From: Hymenobacter roseosalivarius DSM 11622
Lineage (GTDB): Bacteria > Bacteroidota > Bacteroidia > Cytophagales > Hymenobacteraceae
Reading direction: 5' to 3'
Assembly (NCBI RefSeq): GCF_900176135.1
Contig: NZ_FWWW01000067.1
Span: 25,289 to 89,288 of the forward strand
Length of the DNA stretch: 64,000 nt
Part shown: positions 24,773 through 32,608 of the stretch, one piece after another
How positions within the stretch are numbered: position 1 is the stretch's first letter
How the letters are laid out: every line of letters begins with the position of its first letter
Translations under genes and position numbers: made by a program
The notes under the pieces: model-generated
Seen by the model: the letters and a program-made list of their open reading frames with translations, nothing else
Database searches by the model: none
Told to the model about the DNA's origin: nothing

Positions 24773-24802
24773 TAAAGCTAGAATTATTACCTTGTCGAAC
24801 AA
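24773..24802 (-). promoter_or_regulatory. Promoter of the hydrogenase structural genes
   Basis: On the minus strand GTTG (TTG at 24800-24802), exactly 19 nt, then TAGCTTTA (24773-24780), close to TTTG-N19-TAnnTTTG with the last base changed. The box lies 20 bases upstream of the small-subunit ATG at 24752. Confidence 0.55.
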
Positions 24803-24812
24803 CTTTTCATTA

Positions 24813-24828
24813 TAGAAAACATTTTCTA
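24813..24828. promoter_or_regulatory. Candidate operator palindrome upstream of the hydrogenase promoter
   Basis: TAGAAAA-CA-TTTTCTA is a perfect 7-bp inverted repeat with a 2-nt centre, 10 bases upstream of the -33 element. It sits in the region between the divergent small-subunit and TetR genes and has the size of a dimer-binding site. Binding by the TetR product is inferred. Confidence 0.45.
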
Positions 24829-25027
24829 ATTTGGGTTGGTGTATAGCCCTGAAAGAGAGCTGATTCATCGGTGCGTTGAAGGCAGCCGGGTGCAAAAAGA
24901 ACCTCATGCGTGTCGTGGCAATTATTCAAATTCAACCGCCCGCCTGAACCTACTCGCGTATTGATTTTCGTTACCTTCCCCTCTTGCTTATCCGCCACCG
25001 TTAGCCCCCGAAAAAGCCCCCCAGCCG

Positions 25028-25657
25028 ATGAAACACACCAAGGCGCACCTGCTGGATAACGCTCTGCAGCTGTTCAATAAAAACGGCTTCGTGAACGTGC
25101 GCCTGCAACATATTGCCGACGCGGGCTGCGTGAGCGTGGGGCACCTGGCTTATCATTTCATGGACAAGAAGTGCATGGTGGAGGCGCTGTACGAGCAGCT
25201 GAGGCAGGCCCAGGAAGTGTCGCTGTACGAATTTCGGATGGCGCACCTGTTCGAGGACATCGACCGGCAGCTGCGCGCTATTTTTCACTGCCAGCAACAG
25301 TACCTGTTTTTTTACCTCGATACCCTGGAAGTGCTGCGGGCTTATCCGTGCATCAAAAAAAAGCACCAGCAGCACATCGCCTGGCAGGTGGAGCAGATTG
25401 AGTGGATGTTTCAGTTTAACACGGACCGCAACACGTTCCAACTGCCCTCCCGGCAGGGCCAGTACGTGCAGCTGGCGTGGCTGTTCTGGATGACGATGGA
25501 CAACTGGGTGTACGCCCGCAAAATCAGAGGGCAGGACCACCTGAGCGAGGACGATTTCGTGGCGGATCTGTGGTCGCTGATGGCTCCTTACCTGACCCCG
25601 GAGGCGCAGCAGGAGCTAAAGATGCTGTCGGCCAATTCCAATCTGCGGCTTTACTAA
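25028..25657 (+). CDS. TetR-family regulator beside the hydrogenase genes
   Basis: A 209-residue transcription factor. Residues 5-50 form the TetR helix-turn-helix domain (LLDNALQLFNKNGFVNVRLQ, then ADAGCVSVGHLAYHFMDKK); the rest is an all-helical ligand-binding domain rich in aromatic residues. It is divergent from the hydrogenase structural genes and only 10 bases ahead of hypF, so it probably controls one or both units. The ligand is unknown. The two halves of the DNA-binding domain fit the family well; the target is inferred from position. Confidence 0.85.
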   Translation: MKHTKAHLLDNALQLFNKNGFVNVRLQHIADAGCVSVGHLAYHFMDKKCMVEALYEQLRQAQEVSLYEFRMAHLFEDIDRQLRAIFHCQQQYLFFYLDTLEVLRAYPCIKKKHQQHIAWQVEQIEWMFQFNTDRNTFQLPSRQGQYVQLAWLFWMTMDNWVYARKIRGQDHLSEDDFVADLWSLMAPYLTPEAQQELKMLSANSNLRLY

Positions 25658-25667
25658 CTCGGCTGTC

Positions 25668-27977
25668 TTGAAAAAGCTTCCCACCTGGCACATCCATATA
25701 CAAGGGCTGGTGCAGGGCGTGGGATTTCGCCCGTATGTCTACCAGCTGGCCCGCCGGGCGGGGTTATGCGGCTGGGTAAATAATACGGATGATGGGGTGC
25801 ACGTCGAATTCAATGCTGATCCGGCGGCGGCTACCCGTTTCTACGAAGCCGTCGTAGCCGGTGCCCCGGCCCTGGCACGTATCACCGCCCACCGTTTGGC
25901 GGCGGCGGCGGCCGCAGGATATGACGACTTTCGCATCCTAGCCAGTGAGAGCGGCGGGAACCCGGTTTTGCTGGTTTCGCCCGATCTAGCAGTGTGCGCG
26001 GCCTGCCTTGAGGAAGTACACGACCCCAGAAATCGTCGGTATGGGTACGCGTTTACCACCTGTACGCAGTGCGGGCCGCGCTATTCCATTATCCGGCAGC
26101 TGCCCTACGACCGGGAGAATACGACCATGGCCCCTTTCGTCATGTGTCCGGCCTGCACGGCCGAGTACCACGATCCCTTGAACCGGCGGCATTTCTCCCA
26201 AACCAACTCCTGCCCGCGGTGCCCGGTCAGGATGACGTTGTTTGACAACCGGGAGCAGCTGATTGAGGCCGACCAGGCAAGCATTATTACCCGGATTTGT
26301 GCGCTGTGGACCGCAGGAAAAATAGTGGCCCTCAAAGGCATCGGCGGCTACCTGCTGACCTGTGACGCGGCCAATCCGGCGGCCATTCAAGAGCTGCGGC
26401 GGCGGAAGCACCGGCCGCGCAAGCCTTTGGCCCTCCTGTTTCCCAGCGTAGCGCGGCTGCAAAGGGAGGCCACGGTCGGCGAGGCCGAGCTGCGGGAATT
26501 GCGAAGCGTAGCTGCTTCCATTGTGCTGGTAGCCTTGCTGGCGCCGGCCCAAAGCCGCTTGGCTCTTCCGGAAATTGCCCCCCGGCTGTCAACAATTGGG
26601 GTGATGCTGCCCTACACGCCATTGTTTGAGCTGCTGCTCCAGGCGTTCAACGAGCCCATCGTGGCTACCAGCGCCAACGCCAGTAGCGCGCCCATCGTGT
26701 ACCAGGATGCGGATGCGGCAGCCTGGCGGGAGCTGAGTGCCCTGGCCGACTACGTGCTGACGCACAACCGGGAAATTCTGGTGCCCCAGGACGACAGCGT
26801 GGTCAGTTTCAGTGTGCACGCCCGGCAGCGCATAGTGCTCCGGCGCGCCCGCGGGCTGGCACCTTTGCTCGACAGCCGGCCCGCATTTGCCCCCCAGACC
26901 ACGGTTTTGGCCACCGGCGCCCTACTCAAGAGCAGCTTCACGCTGCTGCACCACGCAAACACCTACGTCAGCCAAAGCCTGGGCAACACGGATAACTACG
27001 ACGCCCAACAGGTGTACGCGGCATCCCTGCGGCATTTGCTGGCCTTGTTTCAGGCCCGGCCGGCCGTGGTGCTGACCGACCAGCACCCCGACTACTTCAC
27101 CACTCACCTGGGCCAGCAGCTGGCGCGGGAGTTCGGCAGTCAGCTGGTCCGTATTCAGCACCACGAAGCGCATTTCGCGGCGGTGCTGGGCGAGCATGAC
27201 TTACTGGCTGCCGCCGAACCCATTCTGGGGGTAGTTTGGGACGGCACCGGCCTGGGTTCCGATGGACAGATGTGGGGCGGGGAATTCTTCGTCTACCAGC
27301 ACCGGCAGTTCTCACGGGGGCAGCACTTCAGCTATTTCGACCTTTTTCTGGGCGACAAGATGGCCATTGAGCCCCGGCTCGCCGCCTTTTCACTGGGCCA
27401 TCAGCTGGATGACGCGGCGGCGCTTCTTCGGCCGAAATTCTCCGCTGCCGAGTGGCGCAACTACGGCCGGATCAGCGGGAAAAAAAGTATTCAGACCAGC
27501 AGCGTGGGCCGGCTGTTCGATGCCGTGGCTTCCCTGCTGGGCTTGCTGGATAAAGCCAGCTTCGAGGGCGAGGCCGCCATGCTGCTGGAAGAGCAGGCGC
27601 TCAGCTATTTCAAGGACAGCTCGACTATTCCCCTAAGCTGGCTGGAGCAGCAGGCCCCGGCAGCTTTTTCTTCCCAATCTCTGATGGCGGCGGTTGTAAC
27701 CCGGATTGCGGCCGGGACGGAGAAAGCAGCCATAGCCGCCTGGTTTCACGTGCGGCTGGTAGTGGCCATCCGGCAGGCCGCCGCGATTCACCAGTGTCAT
27801 ACGGTATGCTGTGGCGGCGGGGTGTTTCAAAACGGCTTGCTGGTTGACCTGGCAGTGAAAATTCTGGGGGAGCGGCACCGCTTGTATTTCAACCAGAGTT
27901 TGCCCCCCAACGATGAGAATATTTCATTTGGGCAGCTGCAATGGTTCGCCCGCACGGCAACCGCGGCGGCTCCCTAA
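25668..27977 (+). CDS. hypF: Carbamoyltransferase HypF
   Basis: A 769-residue enzyme that turns carbamoyl phosphate into the thiocarbamate on HypE, the source of the CN ligands of the NiFe site. Domains in order: acylphosphatase (IQGLVQGVGFRPYVYQLA, about 10-30), two zinc fingers (CAACLEEVHD to CTQCG, and CPAC to CPRC, about 105-185), a YrdC-like domain (about 200-380) and a Kae1-like carbamoyltransferase domain with RIQHHEAHFAAVLGEH and VWDGTGLGSDG. The start is TTG at 25668; no better ATG is present. It follows the TetR gene closely. Confidence 0.95.
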   Translation: MKKLPTWHIHIQGLVQGVGFRPYVYQLARRAGLCGWVNNTDDGVHVEFNADPAAATRFYEAVVAGAPALARITAHRLAAAAAAGYDDFRILASESGGNPVLLVSPDLAVCAACLEEVHDPRNRRYGYAFTTCTQCGPRYSIIRQLPYDRENTTMAPFVMCPACTAEYHDPLNRRHFSQTNSCPRCPVRMTLFDNREQLIEADQASIITRICALWTAGKIVALKGIGGYLLTCDAANPAAIQELRRRKHRPRKPLALLFPSVARLQREATVGEAELRELRSVAASIVLVALLAPAQSRLALPEIAPRLSTIGVMLPYTPLFELLLQAFNEPIVATSANASSAPIVYQDADAAAWRELSALADYVLTHNREILVPQDDSVVSFSVHARQRIVLRRARGLAPLLDSRPAFAPQTTVLATGALLKSSFTLLHHANTYVSQSLGNTDNYDAQQVYAASLRHLLALFQARPAVVLTDQHPDYFTTHLGQQLAREFGSQLVRIQHHEAHFAAVLGEHDLLAAAEPILGVVWDGTGLGSDGQMWGGEFFVYQHRQFSRGQHFSYFDLFLGDKMAIEPRLAAFSLGHQLDDAAALLRPKFSAAEWRNYGRISGKKSIQTSSVGRLFDAVASLLGLLDKASFEGEAAMLLEEQALSYFKDSSTIPLSWLEQQAPAAFSSQSLMAAVVTRIAAGTEKAAIAAWFHVRLVVAIRQAAAIHQCHTVCCGGGVFQNGLLVDLAVKILGERHRLYFNQSLPPNDENISFGQLQWFARTATAAAP

Positions 27978-28048
27978 AATTGCGTATGTTTAGTACGAGG
28001 CTGCGGTAAAAGCCCGCCGGTTTTTATTCGTTTTAATTCCCGAAGACC

Positions 28049-28372
28049 ATGTGCTTAGCCATTCCCGGAAGAATTAAATCCATTGAAGCGCCGCGCACGG
28101 GGCACATGCGCATGGGCCGGGTCGAGATGGGGGGCATCGTGAAGGAAATCAACCTGCAATTGGTGCCCGAAGCCCAAGAAAACGACTACGTGCTGGTGCA
28201 CGTGGGGGTGGCCATCAGCGTGGTGGATGAGGCGGAAGCCGCCCGCGCTCTGGAATTTTTGCAGCAGATGAACGAGCTCGACGAGCTCTACAACTCACCC
28301 GAGGAAGGCGCGAAGCCCACCGAAGAAACCACGCGCCAGGCCGACGCCATCATCAACCGCATGATGTCATGA
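28049..28372 (+). CDS. hypC: Hydrogenase assembly chaperone HypC
   Basis: A 107-residue chaperone that shuttles the Fe(CN)2CO unit between HypD and the large subunit. It begins MCLAIPGRIKSIE with the essential Cys2, followed by a small beta-barrel ending in HVGVAISVVDEAEA. The C-terminal 25 residues (NSPEEGAKPTEETTRQADA) extend beyond the usual length of about 80-90. It overlaps hypD by four bases (ATGA). The large-subunit partner is encoded on the opposite strand at 20068-21951. Confidence 0.94.
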   Translation: MCLAIPGRIKSIEAPRTGHMRMGRVEMGGIVKEINLQLVPEAQENDYVLVHVGVAISVVDEAEAARALEFLQQMNELDELYNSPEEGAKPTEETTRQADAIINRMMS

Positions 28373-29481
28373 AGCACCTCACCGAATACCGCGACCCCGT
28401 GCTGGCCGGGCAGTACCTGGCCGAAATCAAGCGCACCGTGACCCGGCCCTGGACCATCATGGAAATCTGCGGGGGGCAAACCCACAGCCTGGTGAAGTAT
28501 GGTCTGCTGCAAATGCTGCCCCCGGAAATCACCATGGTGCACGGCCCCGGCTGCCCGGTGTGCGTGACGCCCACCCACCTTATCGACCGCGCCATTTACC
28601 TGGCCCTGGAGTGCGGCGTCATCCTCTGCTCGTTCGGCGACATGCTGCGCGTGCCCGGCTCCGAAAAAAGTCTGCTCCAAGCCAAGGCCGAAGGCGCCGA
28701 CGTGCGCATCCTCTACTCCCCGCTGGAAGCCGTGAGTCTGGCCCAAAAATACCCCGACCGCGAGGTAGTATTCTTCGCCGTGGGTTTTGAAACCACGGCT
28801 CCGGCCAATGCGCTGTCGGTAATCCAAGCCCACCAGCTGGGGCTGACCAACTACTCCATCATCGCCTCGCACGTGCTGGTGCCGCCGGCCATGGAGGCGT
28901 TGCTCGGCGACCCTGAAACCGTGGTGCAGGCCTTCCTAGCAGCCGGCCATGTGTGCACCATCATGGGCAACGGCGAGTATTACCCGATTGTCGAGAAATA
29001 CCAGGTGCCCATCATCGTCACCGGCTTCGAGCCCATCGACTTGTTGCAAGGCATTCTGATGGTGGTGCGCCAGCTGGAAAAGGGCGAGGCCCGCCTGGAA
29101 AACCAGTACGCCCGCGTGGTGCGCGAGCACGGCAACCAGCCCGCCCAGCAGGCCATCGAGGAGATTTTTGAAGTCAGCGACCGGATGTGGCGGGGCCTAG
29201 CCGTGATTCCGCACAGCGGCCTGGAAGTAAAAGCCAAGTACGTGGCCTTTGATGCTACGCGCAAATTCGACGTGCCGCTCACCGACACGAAGGAGGACGA
29301 AACCTGCATTGCCGGGGCCATCATGAAGGGGCTGAAAAAGCCGCTCGACTGCCCCAACTTCGGTACCACCTGCCACCCAGCGCACCCGCTGGGCGCGCCC
29401 ATGGTGTCGTCGGAAGGCTCGTGCGCCACCTACTACCATTTCTATTCGGCCCTGAGCGCGACCGCGCCCGTGGAAGCCTAA
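28369..29481 (+). CDS. hypD: Hydrogenase formation protein HypD
   Basis: A 370-residue Fe-S scaffold on which the Fe(CN)2CO unit is built with HypC and HypE. Conserved motifs are MEICGGQTHSLVKYG at about 35, HGPGCPVCVTP at about 60-70, FGDMLRVPGS, FFAVGFETTAPA and the C-terminal cluster cysteines in DCPNFGTTCHP and SSEGSCATYY. Length is typical. It is translationally coupled to hypC and ends nine bases before hypE. Confidence 0.95.
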   Translation: MKHLTEYRDPVLAGQYLAEIKRTVTRPWTIMEICGGQTHSLVKYGLLQMLPPEITMVHGPGCPVCVTPTHLIDRAIYLALECGVILCSFGDMLRVPGSEKSLLQAKAEGADVRILYSPLEAVSLAQKYPDREVVFFAVGFETTAPANALSVIQAHQLGLTNYSIIASHVLVPPAMEALLGDPETVVQAFLAAGHVCTIMGNGEYYPIVEKYQVPIIVTGFEPIDLLQGILMVVRQLEKGEARLENQYARVVREHGNQPAQQAIEEIFEVSDRMWRGLAVIPHSGLEVKAKYVAFDATRKFDVPLTDTKEDETCIAGAIMKGLKKPLDCPNFGTTCHPAHPLGAPMVSSEGSCATYYHFYSALSATAPVEA

Positions 29482-29490
29482 GCCCTGCCC

Positions 29491-30555
29491 ATGCCCGAAC
29501 TCGACCGCAAAGCCGCTATGCAGTTGCAGTGCCCTATGCCGCAGCTCGATTTCGATATCATCACCCTCGGGCACGGCAGCGGGGGCGTGCTCACCCACAA
29601 CCTGCTCAACAGCGGCGTTTTCGACATCCTTAAAAACGACTACCTCGACCAGCACCACGACGGCGCCTTCCTGCCCGTGCGCAGCCCCGTGGCCTTCACC
29701 ACCGACAGCTTCGTCATCACGCCGGTGTTCTTCCCCGGCGGCAACATCGGCGAGCTGGCCGTGTACGGCACCGTCAATGACCTGGCCATGTGCGGGGCCA
29801 CGCCGAGGTTTCTGTCCCTGAGCTTCATCATCGAGGAAGGCCTGCCGATGACCGAATTTTGGGACATCCTGGTCAGTATTAAGTTTGCCTGCCAGCAGGC
29901 CAATGTGCAGGTAGTAACCGGCGACACCAAAGTAGTGGAGCGCGGCAAGGGCGACAGGATTTTCGTGAACACCACCGGTATTGGCGAAATCCACCCCAAG
30001 GCCCACATTGCCGCCGATAACGTGCGAGCCGGCGATAAAATCATTGTGAGCGGACAGGTGGCTACGCACGGCATGGCCATCATGTCGGTGCGCGAGGGGC
30101 TGGTATTTGAAACCGAGCTGGAAAGCGACACCTGCAACCTCTACCCGGCCGTGGAGCAGCTGCTCGAAGCCTTCGGGGCCGACATCCACTTCTTGCGCGA
30201 CCCCACCCGCGGCGGGGTGGCTACCGTGCTCAACGAGCTTGCCCAGGACTGTGGCCTAGGCATTGATCTAGTGCAAAACGACATTCCGCTGAGCGAGCAG
30301 GTGGAAGGGGCCTGCGAGATGCTCGGGCTGGACCCGCTCTATGTGGCCAATGAGGGCATCTTCATTGCCGTGGTGCAGGCCGACGTGGCCGGGCAGGTGC
30401 TGGACGTATTGCGCGCTACGGGCACTGGCCAGAATGCCGCCATCATCGGGGCCGTTACGGTAAGTCACCCCAGGCAGGTCATTCTCACCAGCAGCATCGG
30501 CGGCCGGCGGATGCTCAATATGCTGACCGGCGAACAGCTGCCCCGCATCTGCTAG
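29491..30555 (+). CDS. hypE: Hydrogenase formation protein HypE
   Basis: A 354-residue PurM/AIR-synthase-like ATPase that dehydrates the carbamoyl group on its C-terminal cysteine to a cyanide. The glycine loop LGHGSGGVLTHNLL, the TDSFVITPVFFPGGNIGELA region and HFLRDPTRGGVATVLNELA are conserved, and the protein ends in the diagnostic PRIC. The start at 29491 adds about 15 residues before the usual N terminus; an ATG at 29518 is an alternative. It is the last hyp gene in the window: hypA and hypB are not present. Confidence 0.95.
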   Translation: MPELDRKAAMQLQCPMPQLDFDIITLGHGSGGVLTHNLLNSGVFDILKNDYLDQHHDGAFLPVRSPVAFTTDSFVITPVFFPGGNIGELAVYGTVNDLAMCGATPRFLSLSFIIEEGLPMTEFWDILVSIKFACQQANVQVVTGDTKVVERGKGDRIFVNTTGIGEIHPKAHIAADNVRAGDKIIVSGQVATHGMAIMSVREGLVFETELESDTCNLYPAVEQLLEAFGADIHFLRDPTRGGVATVLNELAQDCGLGIDLVQNDIPLSEQVEGACEMLGLDPLYVANEGIFIAVVQADVAGQVLDVLRATGTGQNAAIIGAVTVSHPRQVILTSSIGGRRMLNMLTGEQLPRIC

Positions 30556-30959
30556 CCATGCCTCTGTTTATCAGGATTTCAAGTAACATACACCTGCTAG
30601 ATGGTGCAAATGAAAGCAGACCGAAGCAGAGCGCGTCCTTCAAGTGCTTGGCCAGATAACGAGCGCAAGAGCGAGATTTCGCCCGACCAACCCCGCTCGA
30701 CGCCAGTTGACCGGAGTGGCCCCGCCTCCAACCACCACAAAATCCACTTCCTTCTTTCGCTGGCTTAGCTAGGCCATCTCGCCTCTACCACCGGGCGTTA
30801 GACAAACTCTATCAGGATGTGCCTGATCTCCAAACGATACGCTTTTTGAATCAGCAGCATTGACGTGGATCAGGCACCATAAAACGAGCCAGTAAGGCTT
30901 AGAAGGGTGTGGCTGACTACATAAAAGGATTGACTATTTACTCTTCACGGGCAAACCAA
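30556..30959. other. Gene-free stretch after hypE
   Basis: About 400 bases without a convincing gene. TATCAGGATGTGCCTGAT and ATCAGGCACCAT form short partial palindromes at about 30811 and 30869. A weak open frame on the minus strand near 30630-30770 shows no recognised product and is interrupted by a stop, so the stretch may hold a decayed gene. Confidence 0.35.
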
Positions 30960-31001
30960 AAAAAGGCCACTGGTAATCATATGATTACCAGTGGCCTTTT
31001 T
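30960..31001. terminator. Perfect 42-nt palindromic terminator downstream of tRNA-Asn
   Basis: Arms 30960-30980 and 30981-31001 are exact reverse complements (21 nt each, no loop), with A and T tracts at the ends. It lies seven bases past the tRNA 3' end and should stop transcription from both sides. Confidence 0.85.
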
Positions 31002-31007
31002 CAGTAG

Positions 31008-31084
31008 TGGCGCTCCCTCCTGGGCTCGAACCAGGGACCCTCTGATTAACAGTCAGATGCTCTAACCGGCTGAGCTAAGGAAGC
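31008..31084 (-). tRNA. tRNA-Asn (GTT)
   Basis: A complete tRNA on the minus strand, including an encoded 3' CCA (31008-31010). The acceptor stem GCTTCCT pairs with AGGGAGC (one G-U), the anticodon loop reads CTGTTAATC with anticodon GTT, and the T loop contains GGTTCGAGCCC. The 42-nt palindrome directly downstream is its terminator. Confidence 0.95.
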
Positions 31085-31179
31085 GGTTATGCCGACTTTA
31101 TCAGTCGTTGCGGGTGCAATGTTAGGACAAAGCCTTAAAAATCGCAAATGCTTTCTGGTTTTTCTTTGAGTTGAATTTA

Positions 31180-31626
31180 TTAATTCGTGATTGTCAGTAA
31201 ATTACCAGAAAGCGAAGTAGCATATTGGCGGAGTGGCCGGGGAGCGGGACCACCACGCGTTTGACCTTGCAGCGTAAACTGCGAGCTGCAGCAGGCATCG
31301 GCCAGAAATAAGCGGGAGGCATCTATGCTCACTGTGGAGCACGCGGCATCATAGGGGCGATAGGGGCAGTTGCGCTCGAAAGCTAGGTAAGTAGTAGCGT
31401 TTTGGCGCACAATGATAAGCCCGCGCACGCCGCCCGGTATCTCTGCCGCGCCGTTGTCGGTGCGCAGCTGCGGGTAGCGCTGATCCAGTACGCTGATGCT
31501 TTCATTAAAGCTAATAAACGGGATTAGCGGCTCTGCGCTGCTGGAGTCGCCACAGCCGCTCAAGCCAAGCACAAGAGCGAGGCTCATCAGGGCGCGTTGG
31601 GGGGCTTTTTTAGCTAGAATAGTCAT
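31180..31626 (-). CDS. Rieske-like lipoprotein with altered ligands
   Basis: A 148-residue lipoprotein: basic N terminus, hydrophobic LMSLALVLGLSGC with lipobox Cys25. The mature part resembles a small Rieske-fold protein of Bacteroidota: FERNCPYRPYDAACSTV, FLADACCSSQFTLQGQ and GGPAPRPLRQY near the end. The histidines of the C-x-H and C-x-x-H ligand pairs are absent; cysteines 87, 96, 112 and 113 remain. It may be a structural or metal-binding relative. It overlaps the end of the dehydrogenase gene by 17 bases. Function unknown. Confidence 0.72.
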   Translation of the reverse strand: MTILAKKAPQRALMSLALVLGLSGCGDSSSAEPLIPFISFNESISVLDQRYPQLRTDNGAAEIPGGVRGLIIVRQNATTYLAFERNCPYRPYDAACSTVSIDASRLFLADACCSSQFTLQGQTRGGPAPRPLRQYATSLSGNLLTITN

Positions 31627-32524
31627 AGAATCCCTTACCCGTTTTGCGACCGTGGTGGCCCGCGTCTACTTTCTGCTGCTGAATACGGCTGGGCCGAAAC
31701 TTGGGGTCGAAGTGAAATGCCTCGAACATGGCGCTGGTTACCGAGAAGTTGGTATCCACACCAATTAAATCCATGAGGCGGAATGGGCCCATCCGAAAGC
31801 CAGTAGCTTCCAGCAGCTCATCCACTACGTCAAAGGGCGCCACTTGCTCCTCCACTACCTTGAGGCTCTCGACATAGAAATGCCGGGCCACGCGGTTCAC
31901 GATAAACCCCGGCGCATCGGCGGCACGCACGGGCTGCTTACCGAGCTTTTCAGCCAGAGCCTGCACCGCATCAGCAACTGCTGGGGCCGTAGCCACGCCG
32001 CTAATGACCTCTACCAGCGGCATCAGGGGTGCCGGATTAAAGAAGTGCATCCCCACGACGCGCTCCGGATGAGGAACTGCTGCCGCTAGCCGCGTTATCG
32101 GCAGCGACGAAGTGTTGGAGGCCAGAATAGTCTGGGGGGCATTTTGGGCCGCCAGATTCTGGAACAGCTCATGCTTTACAGCCAGCTTCTCAACCACGGC
32201 CTCGATAATCAAATCGGCCTGCACGATGGCTAAGTCGGTGGTGGGGCGGAGGCGGGCCAGGGCTGCTTCGCGTTCTGTGGAGGGCATTTTTCCCTTCTCC
32301 ACCAGCTTACCCAGGCCAGCCGCGATGGCTACCTCTGCCTTGGCCAGAATATCGGCGTTCAGGTCAAATAAGATGGTCGGAAAGCCATGCTGTACGCAAA
32401 GCTGCGCGATACCCAGCCCCATAGTGCCTGCCCCGACTACCGCTATTGTTTTGATGGGCTGCGGAACCGATACGCTAGCCGCCGGCTGCGCGGAGGAGGC
32501 GGTATTTTCGGGGGAAGGAATCAT
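31610..32524 (-). CDS. 3-hydroxyacyl-CoA (3-hydroxybutyryl-CoA) dehydrogenase
   Basis: A 304-residue NAD-dependent dehydrogenase of fatty-acid or butanoate metabolism. The Rossmann motif VVGAGTMGLGIAQLCVQHGF is at about 28, followed by IIEAVVEKLAVK, ASNTSSLPITRLA and the catalytic His in GMHFFNPAPLMPLVEVI. The C-terminal domain has PGFIVNRVARHFYVE and ends KTGKGFYDYSS. A variable 20-residue N terminus precedes the fold. Whether it serves beta-oxidation, phenylacetate or butanoate pathways cannot be told; no pathway partner is adjacent. Confidence 0.92.
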   Translation of the reverse strand: MIPSPENTASSAQPAASVSVPQPIKTIAVVGAGTMGLGIAQLCVQHGFPTILFDLNADILAKAEVAIAAGLGKLVEKGKMPSTEREAALARLRPTTDLAIVQADLIIEAVVEKLAVKHELFQNLAAQNAPQTILASNTSSLPITRLAAAVPHPERVVGMHFFNPAPLMPLVEVISGVATAPAVADAVQALAEKLGKQPVRAADAPGFIVNRVARHFYVESLKVVEEQVAPFDVVDELLEATGFRMGPFRLMDLIGVDTNFSVTSAMFEAFHFDPKFRPSRIQQQKVDAGHHGRKTGKGFYDYSS

Positions 32525-32608
32525 AGCAAATCAGGCTAAAGTAGGGTAGAAGCAGGCATGCTATTTGGGCTGAAGCAGCAGTTTAGTGCTTTGATCGTCA
32601 GGGATTTG

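Noticed and set aside
29197..30189. 330-residue minus-strand frame opposite hypD/hypE
   Set aside because: HypE ends in the diagnostic PRIC and HypD has all its motifs; the antisense frame has no recognisable feature.
30556..31007. Possible insertion sequence remnant
   Set aside because: No transposase domain, terminal inverted repeats or target duplication could be shown; kept only as an unexplained stretch.
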